A stretch of DNA of 64,000 bases from Carnobacterium viridans (GCF_900102725.1 NZ_FNJW01000008.1:558001-622000); one strand, 5' to 3'; numbered from the stretch's first letter, positions 25,581 to 34,586 are shown. Numbers and translations are program-made. The notes: generated from the sequence alone by a model not told the origin.

Positions 25581-27116
25581 ATGCGTGAAGTGTTAGATGC
25601 AAGTGAACGTAGAAAATTAGAAGTCGTCGAGTATCTTTATTTTACTGGAGGCTGGGTGACTCTAAAGGAACTTGCCCAAAAAACAGTCGGTTCTGAAAGA
25701 ATTTTAAAACAGGATATGCTTCAACTGCGTGACTACTTTTCTAAAGAAGTGTTGCAAACTTCTCATCTTGGGGTTCGTCTGGTTCTACCTTCGCATAAAG
25801 ATTGCGATGATCTTTACCGATATTTTTTATCAAACAGCTTAGCGTTTAAATTTGTAGAAATGCTTATTTATGATGAAACGAAAACCGTATTTGAATTAGC
25901 TGAAGAATTATATATCAGTTCATCTACATTATTTCGTCTCATAAAAAAATTAAACCTATCTTTAGCAGATTATTACGTTCAAGTGCAGACAAACCCTTGC
26001 AAGCTGATCAGTGAAAACGAAGAAAGTATCCGTTATTTTTATATCAGTTATTTTTCGGAACGATACAATAATCTAGAATGGCCATTTAAAACCATTAATC
26101 AAACTATTTTTGAACAATTGCTGACTTTTATTGCAAAAAAAAACAATATCCCATTAAATTTTGCTGATTTTAAACGTTTGAAACTTTGGACAGCTATCCC
26201 TTACTTACGGGTTAAACAAGGTCATCATGTAGCTATAAAGTCTTCTAATTATTCCAAAATGATTCCAGATTTTTCAAAATTTCAACCTTTAACAGGAATA
26301 ATCGAAAAAAAATTAGCTATTACACTTAATAACGAATTCATTGAACAAGTTTTTTCAATTTTTATTAACAATAATTTCAAATTCAGCTACGAATCTTTAA
26401 TTGAGGATACTAAAACCGATCCTACTGTTAAAGAACGAGTCTCTCATCATGCCACTTTGCTGCATAATTTATCAAATCAAATTGGAATACCCATACTTAA
26501 TTATCAACACTTATTGACAGAGATGTTTAATATTTCGCATTTTGTATTCAAGTCAAAAGAAGGACAATTCCCGCCTCCTTATATTTTATTTAATTCAAAA
26601 AAAGATTTTGTTCAATCGATGGAAGAAAAGTTTCCTGATTTTATAACACTAGCTTTTTCAAATTTAAAAGAATATGAAAAAAAGACACATGAAAAATATA
26701 GTGAAACTGCTAGATATGAAATCATCTATACTTTACTCATACATTGGGATCACTTGATACCAGAACTTTATAACCAAAAAGATAAAGTCCGATTATTGAT
26801 TGTAAGTGATTTCGATATTGAGCATGCTAAAATGGTTCAAGATTTATTGCATCGTTTTTTCAAAAATGAAATTATTACTACTCTCTATACCAATCCTACA
26901 TTTTCATTGAAACAGCTTAATAACCATGCTTACGATATTTTAATTACCACTTTTACACTTCCCTTTGATGATAAAACAATTGAGCAAAGTTGTATTTGCA
27001 TCCGAAATGTTCCAACAAAGCGCAACTTAACAGATATCGCTCTAGCAATTGAACAGCAATACAAACTTAAAAAGCACCCTTTTAAAAGTAAAGTGCAAAA
27101 ATTCATTCAGTTCTAA
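25581..27116 (+). CDS. Mga/AtxA-type transcription regulator
   Basis: A 511-residue regulator with two N-terminal helix-turn-helix domains: residues 10-60 (GGWVTLKELAQKTVGSERIL) and 100-140 (VFELAEELYISSSTLFRLIKKLN). A long central region resembling PRD domains and a C-terminal EIIB-like fold follow, as in Mga and AtxA. In those families PTS phosphorylation tunes activity. Target genes are not evident; VanZ lies divergent and upstream. A weak GAGG site precedes the ATG. A strong terminator follows. Confidence 0.85.
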   Translation: MREVLDASERRKLEVVEYLYFTGGWVTLKELAQKTVGSERILKQDMLQLRDYFSKEVLQTSHLGVRLVLPSHKDCDDLYRYFLSNSLAFKFVEMLIYDETKTVFELAEELYISSSTLFRLIKKLNLSLADYYVQVQTNPCKLISENEESIRYFYISYFSERYNNLEWPFKTINQTIFEQLLTFIAKKNNIPLNFADFKRLKLWTAIPYLRVKQGHHVAIKSSNYSKMIPDFSKFQPLTGIIEKKLAITLNNEFIEQVFSIFINNNFKFSYESLIEDTKTDPTVKERVSHHATLLHNLSNQIGIPILNYQHLLTEMFNISHFVFKSKEGQFPPPYILFNSKKDFVQSMEEKFPDFITLAFSNLKEYEKKTHEKYSETARYEIIYTLLIHWDHLIPELYNQKDKVRLLIVSDFDIEHAKMVQDLLHRFFKNEIITTLYTNPTFSLKQLNNHAYDILITTFTLPFDDKTIEQSCICIRNVPTKRNLTDIALAIEQQYKLKKHPFKSKVQKFIQF

Positions 27117-27147
27117 CCGTAATCTAAAAAAGGAATAGGTTGAATAC

Positions 27148-27191
27148 AAAAAAGGATTTGAGACAATTGACATGTCTCGAATCCTTTTTTG
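27148..27191. terminator. Bidirectional terminator between the Mga and RibD-like genes
   Basis: AAAAAAGGATTTGAGACA pairs with TGTCTCGAATCCTTTTTT around ATTGACA. Confidence 0.92.
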
Positions 27192-27220
27192 TCTAATTTT
27201 TACTTATCGCTTATATTCAT

Positions 27221-27742
27221 TTATCTGTTCATATACCTCAAAATAATGATTCCATTATCTACAATATATTCTTCCAATTTCAACTCAATTGGTGGATGTC
27301 CGCTGTAAAATAATGGACGGCCAGCCCCTAGAATCACTGGAATTAGCCCAATAATATACTCATCAATACAATCTGCTTTTAAAAAGGTATTAATAAGCTG
27401 GCCACCACCAAATAACATAATGTCTTTACCTGGCTTTAATTGCTCTTCTTTGATGACCTCGATGATATCTTCGCCACAAAATTTAATATTATCATAATCA
27501 GTGATCGTCGAATGAGTAGCCACATAAATGGTTTTCGCTTTGAATTCCAGGTGCATATCTTGTTCATAACACCTATTCCCCATCACAACAATATCAATAT
27601 CTTCTAACAATGTTTCATAATTGTATTGATTATCTGTATTTAATGTATCGTCTTCGTACCCTTTGATCCATTCAAAGCTGCCATCTTCATTAGCGATAAA
27701 GCCATCTAAACTCATTGCTAAGTTCATAATGATCCGTCTCAT
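27221..27742 (-). CDS. RibD C-terminal / dihydrofolate-reductase-like protein
   Basis: A 173-residue NADPH-binding reductase-fold protein of the YyaP/YwjB type: MRRIIMNLAMSLDGFIA at the start, DIDIVVMGNRCYE, and KDIMLFGGGQLINTFLK as the nucleotide-binding GGG. It is not a full RibD or FolA, and no riboflavin genes are nearby, so its substrate is unknown. AAAGGAG precedes the ATG, while a terminator hairpin ends only about six bases upstream of that site. Confidence 0.8.
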   Translation of the reverse strand: MRRIIMNLAMSLDGFIANEDGSFEWIKGYEDDTLNTDNQYNYETLLEDIDIVVMGNRCYEQDMHLEFKAKTIYVATHSTITDYDNIKFCGEDIIEVIKEEQLKPGKDIMLFGGGQLINTFLKADCIDEYIIGLIPVILGAGRPLFYSGHPPIELKLEEYIVDNGIIILRYMNR

Positions 27743-27762
27743 CCTACCATCTCCTTTAACAA

Positions 27763-27794
27763 AAACTCCAATCTTTTAAAAAGTTTGGAGTTTC
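27763..27794 (-). terminator. Terminator of the VOC protein gene
   Basis: AAAACTCCAA pairs with TTTGGAGTTT, between the VOC stop codon and the ribosome site of the RibD-like gene. Confidence 0.75.
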
Positions 27795-27798
27795 AATT

Positions 27799-28680
27799 TT
27801 ACCCTTCATACGCTTTTTTCAATTCGGCAATATTCATTTTTTTCATTGGAAGAAAGGCTTGTGTCACACGATCTAATTGCACACGGTTTTTTGTATTCAT
27901 CATGTCATTCATGATCGTAGGCGAAACTTGCCATGAGAATCCGAACTTATCTTTCAACCAGCCACATTGCTCAGCTTCAGGCACAAAAGAGAGTTTTTCC
28001 CAATAGTAATCAATTTCTTCTTGCGTATCACAGTTGACTAGAAAAGAAATGGCTTCAGAAAATTCAAATCCATGTGCAACGGCACTATCCATCGCTACAA
28101 AATTTTGTCCTTCCAAATTAAACGCTCCATACATCAATTTTCCACCTTGTCCTTGTTCATCATTCTCACCATAATAACTCAACCCGTCAATGGCCGCATT
28201 AGTAAAGACTGACGTGTAAAATTCGATTGCCTCTTTTGCTTTGCCATACTGTTTATCTGTAAATAACAGAGTTGGCGTGATTTTTTGCGCAATCAATTGA
28301 TCGGGCAAATACATAATTTGCCAAGAGAGACCATACTTATCTTCTGTCCAGCCATATTTTTCGCTAAATGGATAAGCATCAAGCGGCATCATTATGGAAC
28401 CTCCTTTGGATAGTTGTTTCCATAAATGATCTACTTCTGCTAAAGTTTTACAAACGACTTGCAAAGAAACAGATGGATTCAACTTAAATATTGGACCAGC
28501 TGAAATGGACATAAAACTTTGGCCAGCTAAAGTGAACACGATGCTCTCTGCCGATCCAGAAGGAGTATCATTAAGAGTTACCACACTGTCAATAGAAGAA
28601 TGATCAAATAAATTTGTGTAAAATTCTGCTGCTTCAAGAGCCTCTTTATCAAACCAAAGATGCGTAACAATTTTTTGCAT
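27799..28680 (-). CDS. Two-domain VOC (PhnB/glyoxalase-like) protein
   Basis: A 293-residue protein made of two repeats of the PhnB-type vicinal oxygen chelate fold: residues 1-130 (HLWFDKEALEAAEFYTNLF, then EKYGWTEDKYGLSWQI) and 135-270 (TLLFTDKQYGKAKEAIEFYTSVF, then EQCGWLKDKFGFSWQV). Such proteins are often annotated as 3-demethylubiquinone methyltransferases, which is misleading. The function is unknown. GAGGAGG precedes the ATG. Confidence 0.82.
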   Translation of the reverse strand: MQKIVTHLWFDKEALEAAEFYTNLFDHSSIDSVVTLNDTPSGSAESIVFTLAGQSFMSISAGPIFKLNPSVSLQVVCKTLAEVDHLWKQLSKGGSIMMPLDAYPFSEKYGWTEDKYGLSWQIMYLPDQLIAQKITPTLLFTDKQYGKAKEAIEFYTSVFTNAAIDGLSYYGENDEQGQGGKLMYGAFNLEGQNFVAMDSAVAHGFEFSEAISFLVNCDTQEEIDYYWEKLSFVPEAEQCGWLKDKFGFSWQVSPTIMNDMMNTKNRVQLDRVTQAFLPMKKMNIAELKKAYEG

Positions 28681-28839
28681 GAGTGTACCTCCTCATCTAT
28701 TTAATTCAGTATACCCTTGAAAAAAATATTTGTAAAAGCATCTTGACTGTCATTTCCTTATTGTTAAAACATGCTACTTTTATTAATCATTTTAGCAAAT
28801 TAAGATACGATTGACCGACTTAAAGTGGAATCTCATTTG

Positions 28840-29195
28840 AGTAAGCACACTGAATCTTAGTTCGACTAACTCAGAATCACTTTCCGTTTGAGTTGATGCA
28901 ATGAGCCTTAGTTCGACTAACTCAGATTCATTTCTCATTTGAGTTGATGCAACGAGCCTTAATTCGACCAACTCAAATCCATTTCTCGTTTGAGTCGATG
29001 CAACGAGCCTTAGTTCGATTAACTCAAATCCATTTCTCGTTTGAGTTGAGGCAATAAGCCTTAATTCGATTAACTCAAATCTATTTCTCATTTGAGTTGT
29101 TACAATGAGCCTTAGTTCGATTAACTCAAATCCATTTCTCTTTTGAGTTGATGCAATGAGCCTTAATTCGATTAACTCAGAATCGCAATCCAAAT
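28840..29195 (-). repeat. Array 1: seven tandem 51-bp units
   Basis: Seven units of 51 bp, read on the minus strand as GAGTTAATCGAATTAAGGCT, CATTGCATCAACTCAAACG, AGAAATGGATTT. Each unit contains AACTCAAA and TTTGAGTT about 11 bases apart, giving one short hairpin or operator-like palindrome per unit. Because 51 is divisible by three, a frame repeating ELIELRLIASTQT stays open, but it has no ribosome site. The unit is the same family as array 2 at 48285. It lies between the metQ end and the VOC start. Confidence 0.9.
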
Positions 29196-29237
29196 GAATT
29201 ACCAAAATTTAAGTGGGAATGCCAAAGAAACTAGTTT

Positions 29238-30062
29238 TTACCATGAGGGAACAAGAGCCCCTTTAAATTCCTCTTCAATAAACTGCTTGATTTCGTCTGA
29301 TGTATAGTATTCAACAAATTGTGCAATGGCTTCGTCATCTTTATCCTCTGTACGGGAAACAATGTAATTGGCTTGTTCTAAGTTATCGATATTCTCCATA
29401 AATATTCCGGATTCTTTTGGATTCAGTCCAGCATCTAAAGCAAAATTTGAATTGATACCTGCAGCACCCAGATCTTGCAATTGAGCTGGCAACTGTGCGG
29501 CCTCAGATGCAATGAAATCTAACTTCAATGAATTTTCTACGATATCGCTAATGGTGACTTCTTGCCCAGAGCCTTCTGGTAAAGTAATCAACCCAGCTTC
29601 TTCAAATAATTGCAGTGCACGTCCTTCTTGGGTCGGCGAGTTCGGGATGCCAATCGTATCTCCTTCTTTAATTTCACTTACATCATCATAAACTTCTGAG
29701 TAAATCCCCATTGGAATAGAAATCGTTGGTTCTATTTTTGCCAAATCATATCCACTTTCTTCTACCACAGTATCTAGAAAGGTACCTGTTTGGAAAGAGT
29801 TGATATCTAATTCGCCTTCCACTAGTGCTGTATTAGGTTGAACAAAGTCCGAAAATGAAATGACCTTAATTTCAAGTCCTTCTTCTGCTGCTAATTTTTT
29901 GACTTCATTTACGATATCTTCATGTGGGCCAGCTGTTACACCAACTGCTAATACGCCATCACTCAACAATCCTTCTTCTGCTGAATCAGCCTTATTTCCA
30001 CTGCATCCTGCTAAAATTGCTCCAATAGCTACTGTTGTTAATAATCCCGCTTTTAATTTCAT
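29238..30062 (-). CDS. metQ: MetQ/NlpA-type methionine-binding lipoprotein
   Basis: A 274-residue substrate-binding lipoprotein with signal peptide and lipobox ILAGC (Cys20), then a mature domain starting VLAVGVTAGPHEDI and containing ELDINSFQTG and GDTIGIPNSPTQEGRALQL, typical of D/L-methionine binders. It is anchored outside the membrane. No MetN ATPase or MetI permease gene is adjacent, so it must work with one encoded elsewhere. It is the last gene of a methionine T-box operon, which supports the methionine assignment. Confidence 0.88.
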   Translation of the reverse strand: MKLKAGLLTTVAIGAILAGCSGNKADSAEEGLLSDGVLAVGVTAGPHEDIVNEVKKLAAEEGLEIKVISFSDFVQPNTALVEGELDINSFQTGTFLDTVVEESGYDLAKIEPTISIPMGIYSEVYDDVSEIKEGDTIGIPNSPTQEGRALQLFEEAGLITLPEGSGQEVTISDIVENSLKLDFIASEAAQLPAQLQDLGAAGINSNFALDAGLNPKESGIFMENIDNLEQANYIVSRTEDKDDEAIAQFVEYYTSDEIKQFIEEEFKGALVPSW

Positions 30063-30077
30063 CCTATTTTCCCCCTA

Positions 30078-31283
30078 TTAATGACTAACTAATTTTTCTG
30101 TCCTTAGAACGTTAAATGGCGCTAATCGAGCGATTCTTTTTGCAGCTTCTAAGATTCGATCATCCGATTGCGACAATCCTATTCGAACATATCCTTCACC
30201 TAGCGAACCAAAACCATTTCCAGGAGCCACGATCACATGCGCTTCATTCAACAAGACATCAAAAAATGTTTCTGACGTGAATCCTTTTGGCACTTTGATC
30301 CATACATAAAATGATCCTTGTGGTTTATGTATTTCCAATCCTGTATCTTTCAATTCAAAAAGAAATCGATCTCTACGGCTTTCGTAAATGGACACCAATT
30401 CTTTTACAGAAGATTGATCACTGCTTAAAGCCTTGGCTGCTGCCTTTTGGATACCACCATATAAACTGACACTTGTATGATCCTGCATGACATTTAAACT
30501 TTCGATAACGGATGGATTCCCCACTGCAAATCCAATGCGCCAACCTGCCATATTGTGTGATTTCGATAACGTGAAGAATTCAACTCCTACATCTTTTGCT
30601 CCTGGAGTCTGCAAAAAACTTAACGGCTTTTTACCATCAAATACAAGCGCACCATACGCAGCATCATGGGCTACACAAATCTGATTCTTTTGAGCAAATG
30701 CAACTGTGTCTGAAAAAAATTCTGGTGTTGCAATTGCTGCGGTTGGGTTATTTGGATAATTCAAAAAAAGCAATTTTGCTTCAGCAGCAACACTTTGATC
30801 AACCAAATCATACTCAGGTAAAAAATTGTTGCTGGCCAATAAAGGTAATGAAGCTACTTTTGCATTTGCCAAAGCAATTCCTGATAAGTAATCTGGATAA
30901 GAAGGATTCGGTAGCAAAACTGTATCCCCTTCATTCAGTAAACACTGGCTAATTTCAACAATTCCAGCTTTGGATCCATGTAAGACCGCTACTTCAGTAT
31001 CTGGATCCACATATACACCGTATTCTCGTAAGTAATAATCTGCAACAGCCTTTCTTAAATAATCGTACCCTCTATAAGGACCATACTGATCATTTTTTGA
31101 ATCATCCGCTGCAACTTTCAATTCTTCTATTATAAATTTAGGCGTTGGCAAATCAGGATTTCCAATTCCTAAATCAATCACATCATACCCTTGTTCAATG
31201 AGTTTAGTAGCTTTTGCTCGCAAATGAGAAAAGAACTGCTTCGGAAGCCGTTTGAGTGTTGCTGATGGCTCAAATGTTGTCAT
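30078..31283 (-). CDS. Class I/II PLP-dependent aminotransferase
   Basis: A 401-residue aminotransferase of fold type I with VIDLGIGNPDLPTP, LLFLNYPNNPTAA, and the PLP lysine in FTLSKSHNMAGWRIGFAVG. It resembles LL-diaminopimelate and aspartate/methionine aminotransferases; placement in a methionine T-box operon makes an amino-acid such as methionine or its keto acid a likely substrate (inference). GGGAGG lies 7 bases before ATG 31283. It is 22 bases after the upstream dehydrogenase and 15 bases before metQ. Confidence 0.85.
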   Translation of the reverse strand: MTTFEPSATLKRLPKQFFSHLRAKATKLIEQGYDVIDLGIGNPDLPTPKFIIEELKVAADDSKNDQYGPYRGYDYLRKAVADYYLREYGVYVDPDTEVAVLHGSKAGIVEISQCLLNEGDTVLLPNPSYPDYLSGIALANAKVASLPLLASNNFLPEYDLVDQSVAAEAKLLFLNYPNNPTAAIATPEFFSDTVAFAQKNQICVAHDAAYGALVFDGKKPLSFLQTPGAKDVGVEFFTLSKSHNMAGWRIGFAVGNPSVIESLNVMQDHTSVSLYGGIQKAAAKALSSDQSSVKELVSIYESRRDRFLFELKDTGLEIHKPQGSFYVWIKVPKGFTSETFFDVLLNEAHVIVAPGNGFGSLGEGYVRIGLSQSDDRILEAAKRIARLAPFNVLRTEKLVSH

Positions 31284-31305
31284 AACAATTCCTCCCAACT
31301 ATTTT

Positions 31306-32403
31306 TTATACGGTTGTTGCTAAGTAATTTTCAAGCGAACGCATACCGCCTTGGATCACTTCTTTGGATACTCGATATTGCGATTGCAAAAGAATAGGGT
31401 CTACTGCTACTTTAGCGGCTACTTCACCCAGCTGTTCCTCAGTCAGATCACTCAAATTCAAATCAGCTAAAGTTTTTGGTAGGTTCAACGATTCATAAAA
31501 GACAGCTAATCGATCGATTTCAGCCCAATTCTCCTCAATAGCAAGTTGAACCATTATGCCATAACCGACTTTTTCTCCATGTAGAAAGGTGTGTGTTTCT
31601 GGAAAAGCCGTCAGTTTATCATGAACCGCATGTGCGACTGTTGAACGTGAATACCCATCCCCTAAACCACCTACCAATCCGCTGACCGCGATAATGGTCT
31701 CACTCACTTGAATAAAAGCGGGAGTCAGTGTTTGGTTTTGGATATCTTTCACTGCTTGCAAACCATAGTTGACAATGCTGTCTCGGCAATTTAAAGCTGC
31801 TGCACGGGACAATAAAAGTAACGCATTCGTTTGATATTCTGGTCTGGATAAGACAACATCCGATTCGTACCATTTGGCTAATGTATCGGCAATTCCTGCA
31901 ACAAAATAATCAACTGGAGCATCCAACAATAGGTTGGGCTCAATAACTAATAGATTGACTTGTTTCGTATGGATAACAAAACCGAGACACACACCTTCAG
32001 CAGTATACATCACGCTTAGAGGGGTCCATGGAGCACAATTGCTGGCTAGTGTTGGAATGAGAACTGATTCAACACCAGATGACTTATCTGCTGCAAATTT
32101 AACAGCATCCATCAGTTTTCCGCCACCTACCCCAATGACCGCCTCTGCTTGCGTTTGACTTATTAATCCCACAATACGGTCAACTTCTTCATGGGTGCAT
32201 TCACCGTTAAATAGTGCAAATTCTAAAGTGATGTCACTATCCATAAGCTGAGTTAAATAATTTTTCGCTTTATCCCACGAATCTGTTCCATGAATGATCA
32301 GCACTTTCGTGATACCACGTACCCTCAATTTTTCCGTTAAAGAATCCAATACCCCTACTCTGCATTCATATTCTTGTGGACCTGTTCTGGCAATTAATGA
32401 CAT
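31306..32403 (-). CDS. Iron-containing alcohol dehydrogenase / glycerol dehydrogenase-like protein
   Basis: A 365-residue protein of the group III dehydrogenase fold. NAD-binding motif VIGVGGGKLMDAVK and metal ligands in FVAGIADTLAKWYE (Asp), HAVHDKL and THTFLHGEKVGYG (His) are intact. It is GldA-like in length and motif order, but sits in a methionine T-box operon with an aminotransferase, which suggests a 2-keto-acid or aldehyde substrate rather than glycerol (inference). GGAGGA precedes the ATG. Confidence 0.85.
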   Translation of the reverse strand: MSLIARTGPQEYECRVGVLDSLTEKLRVRGITKVLIIHGTDSWDKAKNYLTQLMDSDITLEFALFNGECTHEEVDRIVGLISQTQAEAVIGVGGGKLMDAVKFAADKSSGVESVLIPTLASNCAPWTPLSVMYTAEGVCLGFVIHTKQVNLLVIEPNLLLDAPVDYFVAGIADTLAKWYESDVVLSRPEYQTNALLLLSRAAALNCRDSIVNYGLQAVKDIQNQTLTPAFIQVSETIIAVSGLVGGLGDGYSRSTVAHAVHDKLTAFPETHTFLHGEKVGYGIMVQLAIEENWAEIDRLAVFYESLNLPKTLADLNLSDLTEEQLGEVAAKVAVDPILLQSQYRVSKEVIQGGMRSLENYLATTV

Positions 32404-32436
32404 AGGCTATTCCTCCATTTTTAGTTTTATCAATAC

Positions 32437-32735
32437 AAAAAAACCGTCCTTGCACAAAAAATCTTTGTGCAAGGACGGAAAGATTCTCTCTCACGTGTTA
32501 CCACCTTGTTTTATAAAAGCTTTACAGCCCCTACCTTAACCAGTACCTATAGTTCCCAGGGAACCTCTTTATACTGTGACAGGCTAACGGGTGCGACCGT
32601 ATTAATCTAAAATTAAACAACCCTCGATTAATCCACTCCAAGACCATCTTCCATTTTACTTCTACTGCCTTTTTTCACCATTAGAGGCTCTCTATAAGTT
32701 TCGCATAAAATGTACTCTTCTCTTCGTTGTGTTTA
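32437..32735 (-). ncRNA. T-box leader, methionine specifier (AUG)
   Basis: On the minus strand Stem I begins GAAGAGAAGAGTA, followed by AGAGAGCC and GGTGAAAAAAGG. The candidate specifier is ATG at 32652-32654, within AAA-ATG-GAAG. The T-box sequence AACAAGGTGGTAACACG occupies about 32494-32510. The terminator CCGTCCTTGCACAAA / TTTGTGCAAGGACGG (32444-32478) with a T-run follows. The leader controls the dehydrogenase-aminotransferase-metQ operon through uncharged tRNA-Met. Specifier assignment is by eye. Confidence 0.88.
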
Positions 32736-32781
32736 TTAACAGAAATTCTAATCATTTTGCAATCAAAATGTAATTTTATTC

Positions 32782-32810
32782 ACTATAACAGTCTGTTATT
32801 TTTTTGTCAA
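32782..32810 (-). promoter_or_regulatory. Promoter of the methionine T-box operon
   Basis: Minus strand TTGACA (32805-32810), 17-bp spacer, TATAGT (32782-32787). It lies about 45 bases upstream of T-box Stem I. Confidence 0.88.
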
Positions 32811-33045
32811 CACTCTCTTTTCAATTAATTGATTTATCCCTTAGCAATTAAAATTAATTACCATTTTCCCTTAAACATTTAGAGTTACTTAAACTAATTC
32901 TCAAAAGGTTAAGGAGAAATTAATTAAAGAACAGTTATAATTTAATTAAAATCATTAACTATCTAATGCCGCATCAATTGTTAACGTTTACAATTAAGTC
33001 ATGTTACGTTTTTAACAAATTGACACATGAAATGGGGCCAGCAGG

Positions 33046-33978
33046 ATGAAAGAAGATTTTGACTGTAATCATCACAAGGAATATTATAATAATTTGAGAA
33101 CGACTTATTATCAATTTAATAAAAAAATAGCAACACCTAATTATACGCCTCTTCAAAACGAAAATAGCGACTCACATTACTATTATGAAACGTCATTTAC
33201 TCGAATACCGATCAAACCTTTGTTGATTACAGACAAGACTCTTTCCGCCTTGCTAGCCATAAGTTTTGAACACTCCCACATTTTATTGAACGAGAACACC
33301 TATTACATAAAGGATATTCGTGATGTCAAAGATACTTTATTTAATACCATTGTTTTCCAGTTAGGAACTCCACCTTTAAAAACAAAGGAAAATTCTCGTA
33401 CCATTATGAACCGTTACTTCAGCAAACGTCCGCTAAATTACCAAACCATTCAATCGATTGGTAAAAGTTTAGGATTTCATCACCGCTGTCCGTTTGTCTC
33501 AGGCTATCAAATATTTGTACCTGAGAAAGGCTCATCCAACGACTCTACCAGCTGGTATGGGCTTCATCATGTGCTTGATGCTGTGGAAGATAAAAAAGAA
33601 AATAGTATGCACGTCTACTTCCGGGATGGCCATGAATTGAAGCTTTTTATTTCAGCTCGCAGCTTTAACGAACAAGTAGAACGTTCTGCAAAACTTTCTT
33701 TTCTTCAGCAAAATGTAATTGATGACATTATTGGACTTTTGCATTTTACTCACACACCTCATTTTACGGATGAGCTGAATATCGTGCAAAGACGTGTAAA
33801 AGCTTCAACTTTCCTATCCGTGCTTTCTCCAATAGAAACACTCATCAATTATCTAACCATTTATCGTGCAAATGAATCCCTTGAAACGATTCTCGGAGAA
33901 GGGAACCCGTATATTGATGAGATCAGAGAAGATTTTTCTTTAAGTTTAAAGTTCAAGCCAACTTATTTCCACGACTAA
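33046..33978 (+). CDS. ComK-like competence transcription factor, long form
   Basis: A 310-residue protein. Its central part resembles ComK: RCPFVSGYQIFVPEKG, STSWYGLHHVLDAVE (ComK pattern W-I/Y-x-x-H-H-x-I) and YFRDGHELKLFISARSFNEQVERSA. Bacillus ComK is about 190 residues, so this is much longer; the first 40 and last 70 residues have no counterpart I recognise. ComK activates DNA-uptake genes by binding K-boxes. No clean ribosome site lies before the ATG. It converges on the competence-type sigma factor gene. Confidence 0.6.
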   Translation: MKEDFDCNHHKEYYNNLRTTYYQFNKKIATPNYTPLQNENSDSHYYYETSFTRIPIKPLLITDKTLSALLAISFEHSHILLNENTYYIKDIRDVKDTLFNTIVFQLGTPPLKTKENSRTIMNRYFSKRPLNYQTIQSIGKSLGFHHRCPFVSGYQIFVPEKGSSNDSTSWYGLHHVLDAVEDKKENSMHVYFRDGHELKLFISARSFNEQVERSAKLSFLQQNVIDDIIGLLHFTHTPHFTDELNIVQRRVKASTFLSVLSPIETLINYLTIYRANESLETILGEGNPYIDEIREDFSLSLKFKPTYFHD

Positions 33979-34025
33979 CAAGAACAGCTTATGCGATTAT
34001 TTTTGATCCGCATAGGCTGTTCTTA
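33979..34025. terminator. Bidirectional terminator between the ComK-like and sigma-like genes
   Basis: AGAACAGCTTATGCG pairs with CGCATAGGCTGTTCT around ATTATTTTTGATC. Confidence 0.8.
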
Positions 34026-34040
34026 TGGTTTAAAGTTCTA

Positions 34041-34586
34041 TTAGTCTTTCAAAATAAGTAAAAAATGATTCAACTTTACAGCCACTTTCTTTTTCCATTG
34101 ATAGACTGTTTTCCGACTTACTCCTTGCTTTTTAGCAATTTCTGTAACCGATAAACCAGTGACCACAGTGTCTAATAAATAAGATTGTTCGTTTTTAGTC
34201 AGCAATGGCAGCATTTCTTTCAATAAATCCATCTCTTGATAGGCTTGTTCGAATGGCAAATGTGTATCTGGCTGCTGCTTAACCAAATCTTCTGGCCAAG
34301 GCATTTCACTTTCCCATTTTCGTTGTTGTCTCCTTAACAAATCCAACATTTTCCAGCGAACCTTAGTGTATGCAAAACCAGTAAATTGATACAGATATTC
34401 TGCCTGCTCTAAATCTTTTGGGAACGTTTCGTATGCTTCCACCAATTTCAGCAAACCTTGTTGCACAAAATCATCGTAGTCTGAATGATTCCGGCTCACA
34501 CCTAATTTCTTCAATACCCCATGGACGACTCCTGAATGCTGATCAAAAAATGCTTTTTCCATTTCTTCACTTAGTTTCCTTATCAT
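34041..34586 (-). CDS. Competence-type sigma factor (ComX/SigX or SigH-like)
   Basis: A 181-residue short sigma factor. The N-terminal half carries a region-2-like segment (DYDDFVQQGLLKLVEAYETFP, then FTGFAYTKVRWKMLDLLRRQQRKWE). The C-terminal half is a region-4 helix-turn-helix, SVTEIAKKQGVSRKTVYQWKKKV. This layout fits the alternative sigma factors that switch on late competence genes in streptococci and lactococci. ATG 34586 is preferred over a TTG that abuts AAAGGA. It is adjacent and convergent to the ComK-like gene. Confidence 0.65.
   Translation of the reverse strand: MIRKLSEEMEKAFFDQHSGVVHGVLKKLGVSRNHSDYDDFVQQGLLKLVEAYETFPKDLEQAEYLYQFTGFAYTKVRWKMLDLLRRQQRKWESEMPWPEDLVKQQPDTHLPFEQAYQEMDLLKEMLPLLTKNEQSYLLDTVVTGLSVTEIAKKQGVSRKTVYQWKKKVAVKLNHFLLILKD

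Noticed and set aside
28792-29205. 137-residue repeat protein from the array 1 frame
   Set aside because: Same reason as for array 2; no ribosome site or signal peptide.
32437-32735. SAM riboswitch
   Set aside because: The conserved GGTGGTAACACG and antiterminator layout show a T-box leader instead.
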